Origin: Candidatus Roizmanbacteria bacterium RIFOXYC1_FULL_41_16
GTDB taxonomy: Bacteria; Patescibacteriota; Microgenomatia; UBA1406
Reading direction: 5' to 3'
Assembly: GCA_001788295.1 (NCBI GenBank)
Contig: MGBO01000021.1
Span: forward strand, 162,562 to 212,810
Length of the DNA: 50,249 nt
Under the pieces are notes generated by a model. It did not search any database. It saw only the letters and a program-made list of their open reading frames with translations, and was not told where the DNA came from. Position 1 is the stretch's first letter. Each line of letters starts with the position of its first letter. Both the position numbers and the translations under genes were made by a program. Positions 41,323 to 48,197 of the stretch are shown here, in pieces.

Positions 41323-41856
41323 ATGAAACTTAATTTGGTCACCACCCCCAATCCGGTTTTAAACCAACCAACAGCACCAATAGTTAAAATCGATCAGAAA
41401 ATTTTGGCAATTGTCAAAGAGATGAAGCGGGTATTAAACAATTGTACCAATCCCGAAGGCGTGGGCTTGGCCGCTCCTCAGGTGGGCTTGTCTTTGAGCT
41501 TGTTTCTGACCAAACCCTATCCCGATTCCAAAATTAACACTTACTTGAATCCAAAAATTATTGAAACAGCGACCCAGGAAAGTCATAAAAAAGACACTCT
41601 TGAAGGCTGTCTGTCAATAACCAATACCTGGGCCAATGTCAAGCGGCCCAAATGGGTGATTCTGGAATATCAAAGTCTGTCCGGAGAACAAATGACCAAG
41701 AAATTTAGTGGCTGGGAAGCACAAATTATTCAGCACGAAATGGATCACCTTAAGGGTATCCTTTTTACCCATCGAGCCCTTGAACAAGCCAAACAGCTGT
41801 ATCGAATTGAAAAGAACAATCAGGGTGAAGAAGAACTGGTCAGTTTGGAGATTTAA
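41323..41856 (+). CDS. def: peptide deformylase
   Basis: A 177-aa metalloenzyme that removes the formyl group from nascent protein N-termini. All three motifs are present: GVGLAAPQVG (46-55), EGCLSI (94-99) with the metal-binding Cys, and QHEMDHLKG with H138-E-M-D-H142. It starts 4 nt after the preceding stop; TAATAT lies 6 nt before the ATG. Its stop codon shares TTAA with the convergent HTH gene. Confidence 0.95.
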   Translation: MKLNLVTTPNPVLNQPTAPIVKIDQKILAIVKEMKRVLNNCTNPEGVGLAAPQVGLSLSLFLTKPYPDSKINTYLNPKIIETATQESHKKDTLEGCLSITNTWANVKRPKWVILEYQSLSGEQMTKKFSGWEAQIIQHEMDHLKGILFTHRALEQAKQLYRIEKNNQGEEELVSLEI

Positions 41857-42074
41857 AGCTGGGCATTCATTCCCAAAAACCGCATCACTTCTTGCTTTTT
41901 GTAGCGACGGTCGCCACGGGAATTAATCCGGATGGCTGGCAATTTGCCTTTCTTACCCCAACGTTTAAGCGTAATTTTGGAAACTCGTAAAATTTGCGAC
42001 ACTTCCTCCAGAGTCAAAAGTTCGGGTAAGTCGTCAAAAGACAGGTTTTGTTTCTGTTTAGTATTCTCTGACAT
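41853..42074 (-). CDS. excisionase-type HTH DNA-binding protein
   Basis: A 73-aa MerR-like HTH_17 protein: LPELLTLEEVSQILRVSKITLKRWGKKGKLPAIRINSRGDRRYKKQEVMRFL, with a helix-turn-helix followed by a wing. This small family (excisionase, BldC-like) binds DNA as a regulator. No mobile element is nearby, so a regulatory role is more likely than excision. ATG 42074 is chosen because TATAAT is 7 nt upstream with TTGCAA 17 nt before; the longer reading from 42110 would begin in the -35 box. Confidence 0.85.
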   Translation of the reverse strand: MSENTKQKQNLSFDDLPELLTLEEVSQILRVSKITLKRWGKKGKLPAIRINSRGDRRYKKQEVMRFLGMNAQL

Positions 42075-42081
42075 TGTTTGC

Positions 42082-42110
42082 ATTATAAAAGATATTTTAG
42101 GGGTTTGCAA
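42082..42110 (-). promoter_or_regulatory. promoter of the HTH gene
   Basis: TTGCAA (42105-42110), exactly 17 nt, TATAAT (42082-42087), 7 nt before the ATG at 42074. Confidence 0.7.
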
Positions 42111-42122
42111 ATGGATTTAAAG

Positions 42123-42155
42123 AGAAGGCTTCTCTTGAAAAAAAAGAAGCCTTCT
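42123..42155 (-). terminator. hairpin after rplL
   Basis: Perfect 11-bp arms (42123-42133 and 42145-42155) enclose a U-rich 11-nt loop as read on the minus strand. The 3' tail is only weakly T-rich. It most likely ends the rplJ-rplL transcript. Confidence 0.6.
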
Positions 42156-42158
42156 TGC

Positions 42159-42545
42159 TTATTTCAATTCCACTTTGGCACCGGCGGCCTCTAATTTCTT
42201 CTTGGCCTCCTCGGCGGCGTCCTTTTTGGCGGCTTTTAATACCTCCTTAGGCGCGGCTTCTACCAATTTCTTAGCGTCAATTAAACCCAAAGCCTGATCA
42301 ATTTCACGTACGGCCTTAATCACTTGGAGTTTGTTGGCACCAGCGTCGGTAATGACAACGTCAAAAGTGGTTTTTTCTGCCTCTGGGGCGGCTCCGGCAC
42401 CAGCGGCGGCGGGAGCGGCTGCCATCATGGCGGGTGCAGCACTGACACCAAATTTGTCTTCAATTGCCTTAACCAATTCGTTCAATTCTAAAACTTTCAA
42501 CTCTTCAATTTCTTTTAGGATTTTTTCTACTTTACTTTCTGCCAT
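42159..42545 (-). CDS. rplL: ribosomal protein L7/L12
   Basis: A 128-aa protein with the N-terminal dimerisation helices ([29 protein letters not shown]), an Ala/Pro/Gly hinge, and the C-terminal factor-binding domain ([45 protein letters not shown]). L7/L12 dimers bind L10 and recruit translation GTPases. ATG 42545 is preferred to GTG 42557, which overlaps the end of rplJ: a GGGAGG Shine-Dalgarno is 11 nt before the ATG. This is one of only two convincing Shine-Dalgarno sites in the window. Confidence 0.95.
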   Translation of the reverse strand: MAESKVEKILKEIEELKVLELNELVKAIEDKFGVSAAPAMMAAAPAAAGAGAAPEAEKTTFDVVITDAGANKLQVIKAVREIDQALGLIDAKKLVEAAPKEVLKAAKKDAAEEAKKKLEAAGAKVELK

Positions 42546-42549
42546 TTTG

Positions 42550-43107
42550 TTACTCACCTCCCTTTTGAATAATAGCGTTCAAACTTCTAACCAAGTTGCC
42601 CAAATTGTAAGTTAAACTGTAATGCAGTTTCTGAATAGGACTGTTGAGTAAGCCGACCAGCTTTGACTGGAGCTCAAGCACTGAGGGAATGCCGGCAAAC
42701 TCCAAAACCTGAGCCTTGTTATAAAGTTCCTTATCCAAAAAGGCAATTTTTACCTGAACCGACTTTTGCGAACCAAACTGCTCTTTAAGAACTTTGGTCG
42801 CGCTGATAAAGTCGTCTGTCAGAATATAAATCGCAGAGGTTGGGCCAGTAATGATTGCCTGTTCGTAAAGTGCCTCGGGCAATTTAAGCTCTTTTGCCGC
42901 CACCTTAAAAAGGGTGTTTTTAACAAAACGGAGCTTGGCGTTGATCTCAGCTAACTTAACCCTGAATTCTTCAAAAGATTTGTGAGTAATTGCTTCACTA
43001 GAAAATAGAATAATCGACTTGGCCTGAGAAAGTTCTAGTTTTAAAGCCTCGACTTGCTTTTGGCGAAGTTGTTTTTGTGATAATTGATTCCTGAATTTTA
43101 GTTTCAT
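42550..43107 (-). CDS. rplJ: ribosomal protein L10
   Basis: A 185-aa L10. The N-terminal domain matches the family ([52 protein letters not shown]), and the C-terminal helix that carries L7/L12 dimers is present. A GGAGGA Shine-Dalgarno lies 6 nt before the ATG. It is first in the rplJ-rplL operon with a TTGCGT-16-TATAAT promoter and a leader of about 55 nt, where L10 usually represses its own translation. Confidence 0.93.
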   Translation of the reverse strand: MKLKFRNQLSQKQLRQKQVEALKLELSQAKSIILFSSEAITHKSFEEFRVKLAEINAKLRFVKNTLFKVAAKELKLPEALYEQAIITGPTSAIYILTDDFISATKVLKEQFGSQKSVQVKIAFLDKELYNKAQVLEFAGIPSVLELQSKLVGLLNSPIQKLHYSLTYNLGNLVRSLNAIIQKGGE

Positions 43108-43165
43108 ATAGCTCCTCCGAAAGTCTTATCCGAAAATTTTAGCCGGTGCTTTCTTCTTAGGACAA
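43108..43165 (-). promoter_or_regulatory. rplJ 5' leader, possible L10 autoregulatory site
   Basis: The leader can fold by pairing GAAAG with CTTTC just before the GGAGGA site, with an inner CCG/CGG pairing. The Shine-Dalgarno is next to the stem, as expected for repression by L10 or L10-L12. The fold was drawn by eye. Confidence 0.4.
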
Positions 43166-43170
43166 AAGTA

Positions 43171-43198
43171 ATTATAACAAATGGAATAAGAGACGCAA
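43171..43198 (-). promoter_or_regulatory. rplJ-rplL promoter
   Basis: TTGCGT (43193-43198), 16 nt, TATAAT (43171-43176). Unlike most promoters here it gives a real 5' leader. Confidence 0.6.
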
Positions 43199-43206
43199 CC
43201 GGAATT

Positions 43207-43518
43207 TTATTTGGTGGCCTGAATAAGATTGGCCTCATTCTGCACGCCCATCATCGGCTGGCCCACTGGCTGGCCGCTTTTGAAAACGTACATTGTCGGA
43301 ATACTCATCACGTTGTACTGCATGGCTAGCTCCTGAGCTTCGTCCACATTCACCTTCACCACCTTTACTTTCGGATTACTTTTGGAAAAGCTTTCCAAAA
43401 CCGGCTCCATCATTTGGCAAGGTCCGCACCAGACAGCAAAAAAGTCAACCAGAACTGATCCGTCCTTATAGTCCAAAACTTCTTTCTTGAATTCCTCAGC
43501 GGTTTTTACATAAATCAT
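43207..43518 (-). CDS. trxA: thioredoxin
   Basis: A 103-aa thioredoxin with the full fold and active site: VLVDFFAVWCGPCQMMEPVLE with C31-G-P-C34, and the cis-proline P74 in MSIPTMYVF. It reduces disulfides in the cytoplasm. ATG 43518 is used because it gives the standard N-terminus and stands 9 nt after the TATTCT of a consensus promoter; a reading from 43596 would add 26 residues lying over that promoter and into the divergent gene. Confidence 0.93.
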   Translation of the reverse strand: MIYVKTAEEFKKEVLDYKDGSVLVDFFAVWCGPCQMMEPVLESFSKSNPKVKVVKVNVDEAQELAMQYNVMSIPTMYVFKSGQPVGQPMMGVQNEANLIQATK

Positions 43519-43527
43519 CAGGCTTAA

Positions 43528-43556
43528 AGAATATCTAAAAATTGCCAAATTGTCAA
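43528..43556 (-). promoter_or_regulatory. thioredoxin gene promoter
   Basis: TTGACA (43551-43556), exactly 17 nt, TATTCT (43528-43533), 9 nt before the ATG at 43518. Confidence 0.65.
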
Positions 43557-43577
43557 TCCTAAAAAAGCGCTTTTTTG

Positions 43578-43583
43578 TAAAAT
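43578..43583 (+). promoter_or_regulatory. -10 element, leaderless start
   Basis: TAAAAT, 7 nt before the ATG at 43591. Confidence 0.45.
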
Positions 43584-43590
43584 ATGAGAG

Positions 43591-44238
43591 ATGCAAAACT
43601 TATTGGTCATTAGCAGCGATCTTAATCGGTTTGAACAGTTTCTGAGTGACTATGCCAAAAAACAGCGGTTAAAACCGGCCAATATCTATCAGTTTGGCCT
43701 GGATCAACCGCTTTCGGTAGAGGAATTTCGGCAGATATTAAAGCTAGAAGAGCGCCATTTTGTTAATCCCACTCTATTTGTCCTTCATCGTTTTCATCAA
43801 ACCTCAGGCATTATTCAAAACACGTTTCTCAAAACTCTGGAGGAACACCAAACTAATCTCGGTTTTATGCTCGTTGCCGGCAATCAGGGCTTGATTCTGC
43901 CCACGATCAAATCCCGCTGTGATATTGTCACTTTGCGGCTGCCTGAAACCAAACCATTAACTCCGGATTATCAGCAAATGGAGCAAACTGTAAGCCAACT
44001 TCGTGGGCAGCCCGGCTGCCTACTTTCAAGCTTGATTAAACTCGGCCTCAAAGACAAAAAAGAAAAGGCGCTTGTCTGGCTCGATTTGTTTCTCAAATAC
44101 GGCTATTTTCAATTAGCCTCAACCAGCGACCCAATCTGGTTAGGACGCTGCTTAAAACAAGCCTTAATCAATCATAATCTGATTGAAATCAACAATCTGG
44201 AACCGGAATTAGCCTTAGACCAGGTGTTCTTGAGTTGA
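43591..44238 (+). CDS. holB: DNA polymerase III delta-prime-like clamp loader subunit
   Basis: A 215-aa protein, shorter than the usual delta-prime (about 330). The diagnostic stretch is present: IIQNTFLKTLEEHQTNLGFMLVAGNQGLILPTIKSRCDIVTL, matching the family's NALLKTLEEPP and TIxSRC sensor-1 motifs. It lacks a Walker A loop and the zinc-binding cysteines; delta-prime does not need to hydrolyse ATP. It would be part of the replisome clamp loader. A partly shortened C-terminal collar domain is likely. Confidence 0.8.
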   Translation: MQNLLVISSDLNRFEQFLSDYAKKQRLKPANIYQFGLDQPLSVEEFRQILKLEERHFVNPTLFVLHRFHQTSGIIQNTFLKTLEEHQTNLGFMLVAGNQGLILPTIKSRCDIVTLRLPETKPLTPDYQQMEQTVSQLRGQPGCLLSSLIKLGLKDKKEKALVWLDLFLKYGYFQLASTSDPIWLGRCLKQALINHNLIEINNLEPELALDQVFLS

Positions 44239-44263
44239 CTTCTCGATTAACAATCTCTATACT
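44235..44263 (+). promoter_or_regulatory. consensus leaderless promoter
   Basis: TTGACT (44235-44240), exactly 17 nt, TATACT (44258-44263), then 6 nt to the ATG at 44270. The -35 box overlaps the stop codon of holB. Confidence 0.75.
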
Positions 44264-44269
44264 TTTTTT

Positions 44270-44929
44270 ATGTTCAAGCTTAAAGTCAAGCAAGTGCGTG
44301 TCGTGACTTATATTCTGGGCGCCGTCGCCTCAATTTTGATGGGTATACTTGGCTTTCGTTTTCTGGGGGAATACTTAACTTCCAGAGCCAGTGACAGCGC
44401 TCCCAAAAATCTGAGCATCACCGAAATTACTACCAGCTCGGCTGTGGTCAAATGGAGTTCTGATCAGGATATTCAAGTTGTGATCGAATACGGGACTTCG
44501 CCGACTTCACTCACCTTTTTTGCACCTGAAGCCACCCGAACCAAAGAACATCGGGTAGAATTAAATTTACTGACTGAAGCAACCACTTATTATTTTCAAA
44601 TCAAATCCGGCGACCAGGTTTTTGACAACGGCGGCGTGCCTTGGACCTTTACCACTCTTAGCCAGGCAGAAGCTAATCCCACTCAGGCGCCGGCAGTCAC
44701 CAGCGAACCAACTACGACCGCCGAACCGACAATTGCCGAATCCACACCCGCCTTATCGCCCACTATTGATCCAGCCGGCGTGACCAAAGACACCACTTGC
44801 AATCTTGAGACTTATAAAAACCGATTTTACACCGATGCGCCGGAATACGATCAAGACAACAACGGCGTGGTTAATCTAAGAGATTGGAGCCTTTGTAACG
44901 CCAAAGCAACGACTACTCCCACACCTTAA
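44270..44929 (+). CDS. anchored FnIII-like surface protein with a dockerin-like loop
   Basis: A 219-aa protein: membrane anchor (about 11-33), S38-R-A-S41, a fibronectin type III-like domain (about 43-135: APKNLSITEITTSSAVVKWSSD, TTYYFQIKSGD, PWTFTTL), a Thr/Pro/Ala linker, and a C-terminal segment with one Ca-loop-like sequence, YDQDNNGVVNLRDWSLC. Only one dockerin-type loop is seen, so it may be a half dockerin. It is extracellular. The stop shares TTAA with the convergent M50 protease gene. Confidence 0.78.
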   Translation: MFKLKVKQVRVVTYILGAVASILMGILGFRFLGEYLTSRASDSAPKNLSITEITTSSAVVKWSSDQDIQVVIEYGTSPTSLTFFAPEATRTKEHRVELNLLTEATTYYFQIKSGDQVFDNGGVPWTFTTLSQAEANPTQAPAVTSEPTTTAEPTIAESTPALSPTIDPAGVTKDTTCNLETYKNRFYTDAPEYDQDNNGVVNLRDWSLCNAKATTTPTP

Positions 44930-45555
44930 AGAATATTACCGGACGGAATCAAAAAACTAAGAACGAATTTTACCAGCGGATTAAGAATTGTAAATAATGC
45001 GCTCTGACCATTGGCAACTGGAAGCAACAAAAACAACAGTATAATCAATCCATAGCGTCGCAGACCATACCATTCTTGCAGCTGGCTGGCTGGTAAAAAG
45101 CCGGCCACCACCTGAAAACCATCGAGCGGATGAATGGGCAATAGATTGAAAATCCCCAAATAAGTATTAAGCAACACAAAATAGCTTAAAACCGCCATTA
45201 ACAAACTATTTTCAATCACTCTAATCAGCAGCGCCGCCCCAAGCGCCAGCAACAAACTACTCACCGGGCCAGCCAGCGCAATTTTGGCTCCGTCGCGATC
45301 GGCATTTCTAAGATTAAAAGGGTCGTAAGGCACAGGCTTGCCCCAACCAAACCCCCAAAACAAAATAAACAACAATCCTACCAGATCAATATGAACCAGC
45401 GGATTGAGTGACAATCGGCCACGAGCTCTGGGAGTGGGATCGCCCAGTTTATCAGCCACCAGAGCATGACTAAACTCATGAACAGCCACCGAAATCAGCA
45501 AAAAAAATAAAGAGATAAAAAATACCAGCGGGCTGACCGAGAGAAGATTCAACAT
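44926..45555 (-). CDS. M50 family site-2-protease-like membrane peptidase
   Basis: A 209-aa membrane protein with H26-E-F-S-H30 in the first hydrophobic segment and D145 in NLLPIHPLDGF, the two zinc-binding motifs of the S2P/M50 family. About five membrane segments are present; no PDZ domain. These enzymes cut proteins within the membrane, often anti-sigma factors or signal peptide remnants. ATG 45555 is the only sensible start; reading further upstream would translate the tRNA. The A of this ATG is the last base of the CCA of tRNA-Thr, and no separate promoter is seen, so expression appears to depend on transcription through the tRNA. Confidence 0.88.
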   Translation of the reverse strand: MLNLLSVSPLVFFISLFFLLISVAVHEFSHALVADKLGDPTPRARGRLSLNPLVHIDLVGLLFILFWGFGWGKPVPYDPFNLRNADRDGAKIALAGPVSSLLLALGAALLIRVIENSLLMAVLSYFVLLNTYLGIFNLLPIHPLDGFQVVAGFLPASQLQEWYGLRRYGLIILLFLLLPVANGQSALFTILNPLVKFVLSFLIPSGNIL

Positions 45556-45629
45556 GGAGCCCAGGGAGGGAATTGAACCCTCGACCTTCCCCTTACCAAG
45601 GGGATGCTCTACCACTGAGCCACCTGGGC
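45555..45629 (-). tRNA. tRNA-Thr (anticodon GGU)
   Basis: A 75-nt cloverleaf including an encoded CCA. The acceptor stem is GCCCAGG with CCUGGGC; the D-arm is GCUC/GAGC; the anticodon stem UCCCC/GGGGA encloses UUGGUAA with GGU at 34-36; and the T-arm is GAGGG/CCCUC with UUCAAUU. The discriminator is U73. It reads ACC and ACU codons. The final A of CCA is shared with the ATG of the M50 protease gene. Confidence 0.95.
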
Positions 45630-45646
45630 GCTTTCAACAGTTATTT

Positions 45647-45676
45647 ATTTTACCTTATTTATACTAATCATTGCAA
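45647..45676 (-). promoter_or_regulatory. tRNA-Thr promoter
   Basis: TTGCAA (45671-45676), 18 nt, TAAAAT (45647-45652) on the minus strand, giving a start about 10 nt before the tRNA. TTGCAA is its own reverse complement and also serves the opposite promoter. Confidence 0.5.
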
Positions 45677-45699
45677 AGGCGGTTGTCATCTGTTATCAT
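45671..45699 (+). promoter_or_regulatory. rpmB promoter
   Basis: TTGCAA (45671-45676), exactly 17 nt, TATCAT (45694-45699), 8 nt before the ATG at 45708. Confidence 0.6.
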
Positions 45700-45707
45700 A
45701 TTTCTCT

Positions 45708-46013
45708 ATGGCCACATGTTATGTCTGTCACAAAGGAAAACTTAAGGGGCACAAAGTGTCGCATTCGGCAATTAAAACCCGTCGCTTTTTTAAACCCAAT
45801 CTGCATGTTTTGAGCGTTAAGTTTACCGCTGATAACAATATTAAACAGGTTAAGATATGTTCAAAATGCTACAAAAAGATTAAAAATGATTTTTGGGCCG
45901 GTAAAACTCTCCCCTTTGTTCCGGTATCATTAACCAATCAACAAAAACTGAAAAGTAAAACTGTAAAAGTTGAACCAAACAAAAATGGCCAAGAAAAAGG
46001 GACAAAGAACTAA
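45708..46013 (+). CDS. rpmB: ribosomal protein L28
   Basis: A 101-aa L28 beginning MATCYVCHKGKLKGHKVSHS and containing TRRFFKPNLHV. Two Cys pairs, C4/C7 and C51/C54, form the zinc-binding version of the protein. The C-terminus is extended with a basic Lys/Asn/Gln tail that runs over the start of rpmG by 29 bases. ATG 45708 is chosen by homology and by the promoter; the frame is open far upstream but that part is the tRNA region. Confidence 0.92.
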   Translation: MATCYVCHKGKLKGHKVSHSAIKTRRFFKPNLHVLSVKFTADNNIKQVKICSKCYKKIKNDFWAGKTLPFVPVSLTNQQKLKSKTVKVEPNKNGQEKGTKN

Positions 46014-46161
46014 GCTGGGGCTGGTTTGCACTGTTTGCAACCGCCAAAACTACACTACAGAAAAAAATAAGACCAACACGCAAACGCCGCTCAAATTTAC
46101 CAAATACTGTCTTAAGTGCCGCAAACACACTCCGCACAAAGAAAAGAAAAAGATAGACTAA
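45985..46161 (+). CDS. rpmG: ribosomal protein L33
   Basis: A 58-aa L33, MAKKKGQRTKLGLVCTVCNRQNYTTEKNK to KFTKYCLKCRKHTPHKEKK, with two CxxC pairs (zinc-binding form). Its start lies inside the end of rpmB in another frame. No Shine-Dalgarno is visible; translation probably depends on ribosomes finishing rpmB. Confidence 0.93.
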   Translation: MAKKKGQRTKLGLVCTVCNRQNYTTEKNKTNTQTPLKFTKYCLKCRKHTPHKEKKKID

Positions 46162-46167
46162 ATATAC

Positions 46168-46173
46168 TACAAT
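46168..46173 (+). promoter_or_regulatory. -10 element, leaderless start
   Basis: TACAAT, 6 nt before the ATG at 46180. Confidence 0.5.
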
Positions 46174-46179
46174 AAGAGT

Positions 46180-46371
46180 ATGCAACGTTTTGTCTATTTC
46201 AGCTTATTTCTCTTGATCATTCTGGCGTTTTTTTTTGGACTGAATCTGGGAAAGCGCGTTCAGGAAATCGACACCCCGGTAAAAACCAAAATCGCCATCA
46301 CCAAAATCATGGTCACCAGAATTGTGACTCCCACAGTGACAGTGACAATACCAGTCACCAAAGCACCTTAA
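46180..46371 (+). CDS. small membrane-anchored protein
   Basis: A 63-aa protein with one N-terminal membrane segment (about 4-22) and a Val/Thr/Ile-rich beta-like tail. The stop shares TTAA with the convergent gene. Function unknown; the well-placed -10 supports that it is a gene. Confidence 0.6.
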   Translation: MQRFVYFSLFLLIILAFFFGLNLGKRVQEIDTPVKTKIAITKIMVTRIVTPTVTVTIPVTKAP

Positions 46372-47084
46372 GGATAGATGATATTCAGGCCAGATATCTG
46401 TTTCTGACTAAGCTCCAGGCCCAATAACCATTGCGCCACCCGATCCTTAAGAATCGCTCCGGACAAACGGGACGAACTGACCTTAAATTGAAAATAGCCC
46501 TGATCGTCAATCTCCAGCACCATTGAAAAATCAAAACTCTGATAAGGTAGCAAATTGGCCAGATAAACATCCGGCCTCTCCCTTAGAGTCCGTTCAATCG
46601 TTTTGGTTAGAGCCGCCTCAGGCCGGGTATCAGGCGAAGGCTGAACCGTTAGGGTCAAAAAACTGAATTCTTTGAGCACTCTTAGCTTCTGATCTCGTAT
46701 CCGAATGGTATAAACCGTTGATTGGGTTAAAACATTGGTTGATTCAAGTATTAGGGTGGTTCCTTGAATTTTCTGAGAGTGCTTCACGTTTTTTATAGCC
46801 GCATCCATAAATTCAATAATGACTTCGTTTGAGTTAAAAGAACGATTAAAGACAATCTCAATCCCACTGTTCAAGTCGACATTATCCGCCCCATCCACTG
46901 GGCTGGTAGAAACCACTTTTAATAATCCCAGCGCCGGCGCCTGACTGATTGGCACAGCAGTTGGCTGATCTGACGGCTGAGGCTTGATGTTACTCCCTTG
47001 ACGAACAGTACTAAAAATAATCAACAATAAAGTCAAGACAAACAATAAGCTGGCCAAGGCAATAATGATTAATTTCTTTTGCAT
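46368..47084 (-). CDS. anchored Big_5/SbsA Ig-like domain protein
   Basis: A 238-aa protein with an N-terminal membrane anchor (about 5-26), a Pro/Gln linker, and an Ig-like domain whose opening VVSTSPVDGADNVDLNSGIEIVFNRSFN is the Big_5 (SbsA Ig-like) pattern, followed by TVYTIRIRDQKL and FSFLTL strands (to about 145). The C-terminal 90 residues are a separate unrecognised domain. It is extracellular and follows the CHAP-like gene after an 18-nt gap. Confidence 0.78.
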   Translation of the reverse strand: MQKKLIIIALASLLFVLTLLLIIFSTVRQGSNIKPQPSDQPTAVPISQAPALGLLKVVSTSPVDGADNVDLNSGIEIVFNRSFNSNEVIIEFMDAAIKNVKHSQKIQGTTLILESTNVLTQSTVYTIRIRDQKLRVLKEFSFLTLTVQPSPDTRPEAALTKTIERTLRERPDVYLANLLPYQSFDFSMVLEIDDQGYFQFKVSSSRLSGAILKDRVAQWLLGLELSQKQISGLNIIYP

Positions 47085-47102
47085 ATTTTGTTTATCATTG
47101 TA

Positions 47103-48191
47103 CTAATTTTCATTGAACTTGGATTTTGACCTCAAAACACAGTCAATATCCGAACTATAAATCAATCTGTCCATACTCACGCTCATACTGCCGCTGACGG
47201 TCCAATTGGCCTCAGCCACCCGATAAGCCTGGCTGCCTTTGTAAAACTCCAAAATAATCATAATGTGGCCCCAGGGCGGCTCGGTATTAGCGACAATATC
47301 CCCGGGGCGGATTTGCCCCTTGTCAACGTAGCTATAATTGGGCGGCGGATTGCCAGAGCAATAATCCTTGGCGTTTCGGGAGGCCAGCATCCGCCCCATT
47401 CCCTGCTCAACCCCAATCACAAATCCCACACACTGAAGCCAACTGTTGCCATTGGCCGACGCTGATAAATCCAGATAGACATCATTTTTAACCTTGCCAT
47501 CCAGACAACGAATCGGCTCGGCATCCTTGCTTTCGGGTAAAGTACAGTTGTTGCAACCTAAAGTACGTGTCCGTTCGTTCGCCTTGGTCCAACCGCAACT
47601 TTTACCTGCTGTTTGTACCAAAGAGCGGGCGTATTCCACGGTATTATCGCCCTGTACCGGCGGAATGTCCTCATCCGGATTTTCCACTCCCGATGTGGGC
47701 GTGACACTTCCCGGCTCTAACGTCGGAATCGGAGTCAGCTGACCATTAAAAGCATATGGCAACTGGCTGTTTTTCACGGCTAAATGAGTTTTTTCTGTCT
47801 CAGTCTGTAAATTAATGCCTAGAGAATCATCTGTTTCATCAAGCGGATCAACCGCTTGTGGCAAATAAGTGTAGCCATAGCCGGTTTGCTTGTCTGAGGA
47901 TTTTTCAAACAAGCCGGTGAGAAAACTCCCAATCTTTTGCCAAAAAGTGACGCCTTCTTCGCTAATTTGCTGATTTTGAGGTAATAAATCAGCATGGGTA
48001 TAGTCAACCTTGGGAGCCGGACAATTAAAAATACCTAAAATTTTACAGGATTCCTCTTCCAAAACCACGGCCTGAGGCTTTTGTTGAGAGGCAACGTTGT
48101 CCAAGACTTGCTTTGTCGATTCCCCCACTTGAGCCCAAGCCGAAGACAGAGTCATCAGCCAAACCAACAACAAGAAAAATAACTTGCGCAT
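47103..48191 (-). CDS. secreted CHAP/NlpC-like cell wall hydrolase
   Basis: A 362-aa protein with a clear signal peptide (MRKLFFLLLVWLMTLSSAWA, cleavage near 20). A disordered Thr/Pro region follows (to about 200). The C-terminal domain has C254 in SWLQCVGFVIGVE and H309 in WGHIMIILEF, with RPGDIVA before it: the CHAP pattern of amidases and endopeptidases that cut peptidoglycan. Extra cysteines (CGWTK, LGCNNCTLP) may form disulfides. The start is set by the signal peptide and by TATACT 6 nt upstream; the longer frame to 48260 is antisense-like Gly/Ala coding of the previous gene's tail. Confidence 0.85.
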   Translation of the reverse strand: MRKLFFLLLVWLMTLSSAWAQVGESTKQVLDNVASQQKPQAVVLEEESCKILGIFNCPAPKVDYTHADLLPQNQQISEEGVTFWQKIGSFLTGLFEKSSDKQTGYGYTYLPQAVDPLDETDDSLGINLQTETEKTHLAVKNSQLPYAFNGQLTPIPTLEPGSVTPTSGVENPDEDIPPVQGDNTVEYARSLVQTAGKSCGWTKANERTRTLGCNNCTLPESKDAEPIRCLDGKVKNDVYLDLSASANGNSWLQCVGFVIGVEQGMGRMLASRNAKDYCSGNPPPNYSYVDKGQIRPGDIVANTEPPWGHIMIILEFYKGSQAYRVAEANWTVSGSMSVSMDRLIYSSDIDCVLRSKSKFNEN

Positions 48192-48197
48192 TAATAA

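Noticed and set aside
45880-46185. 101-codon open frame on the minus strand
   Set aside because: It is antisense to rpmB and rpmG, whose products are clearly ribosomal proteins L28 and L33.
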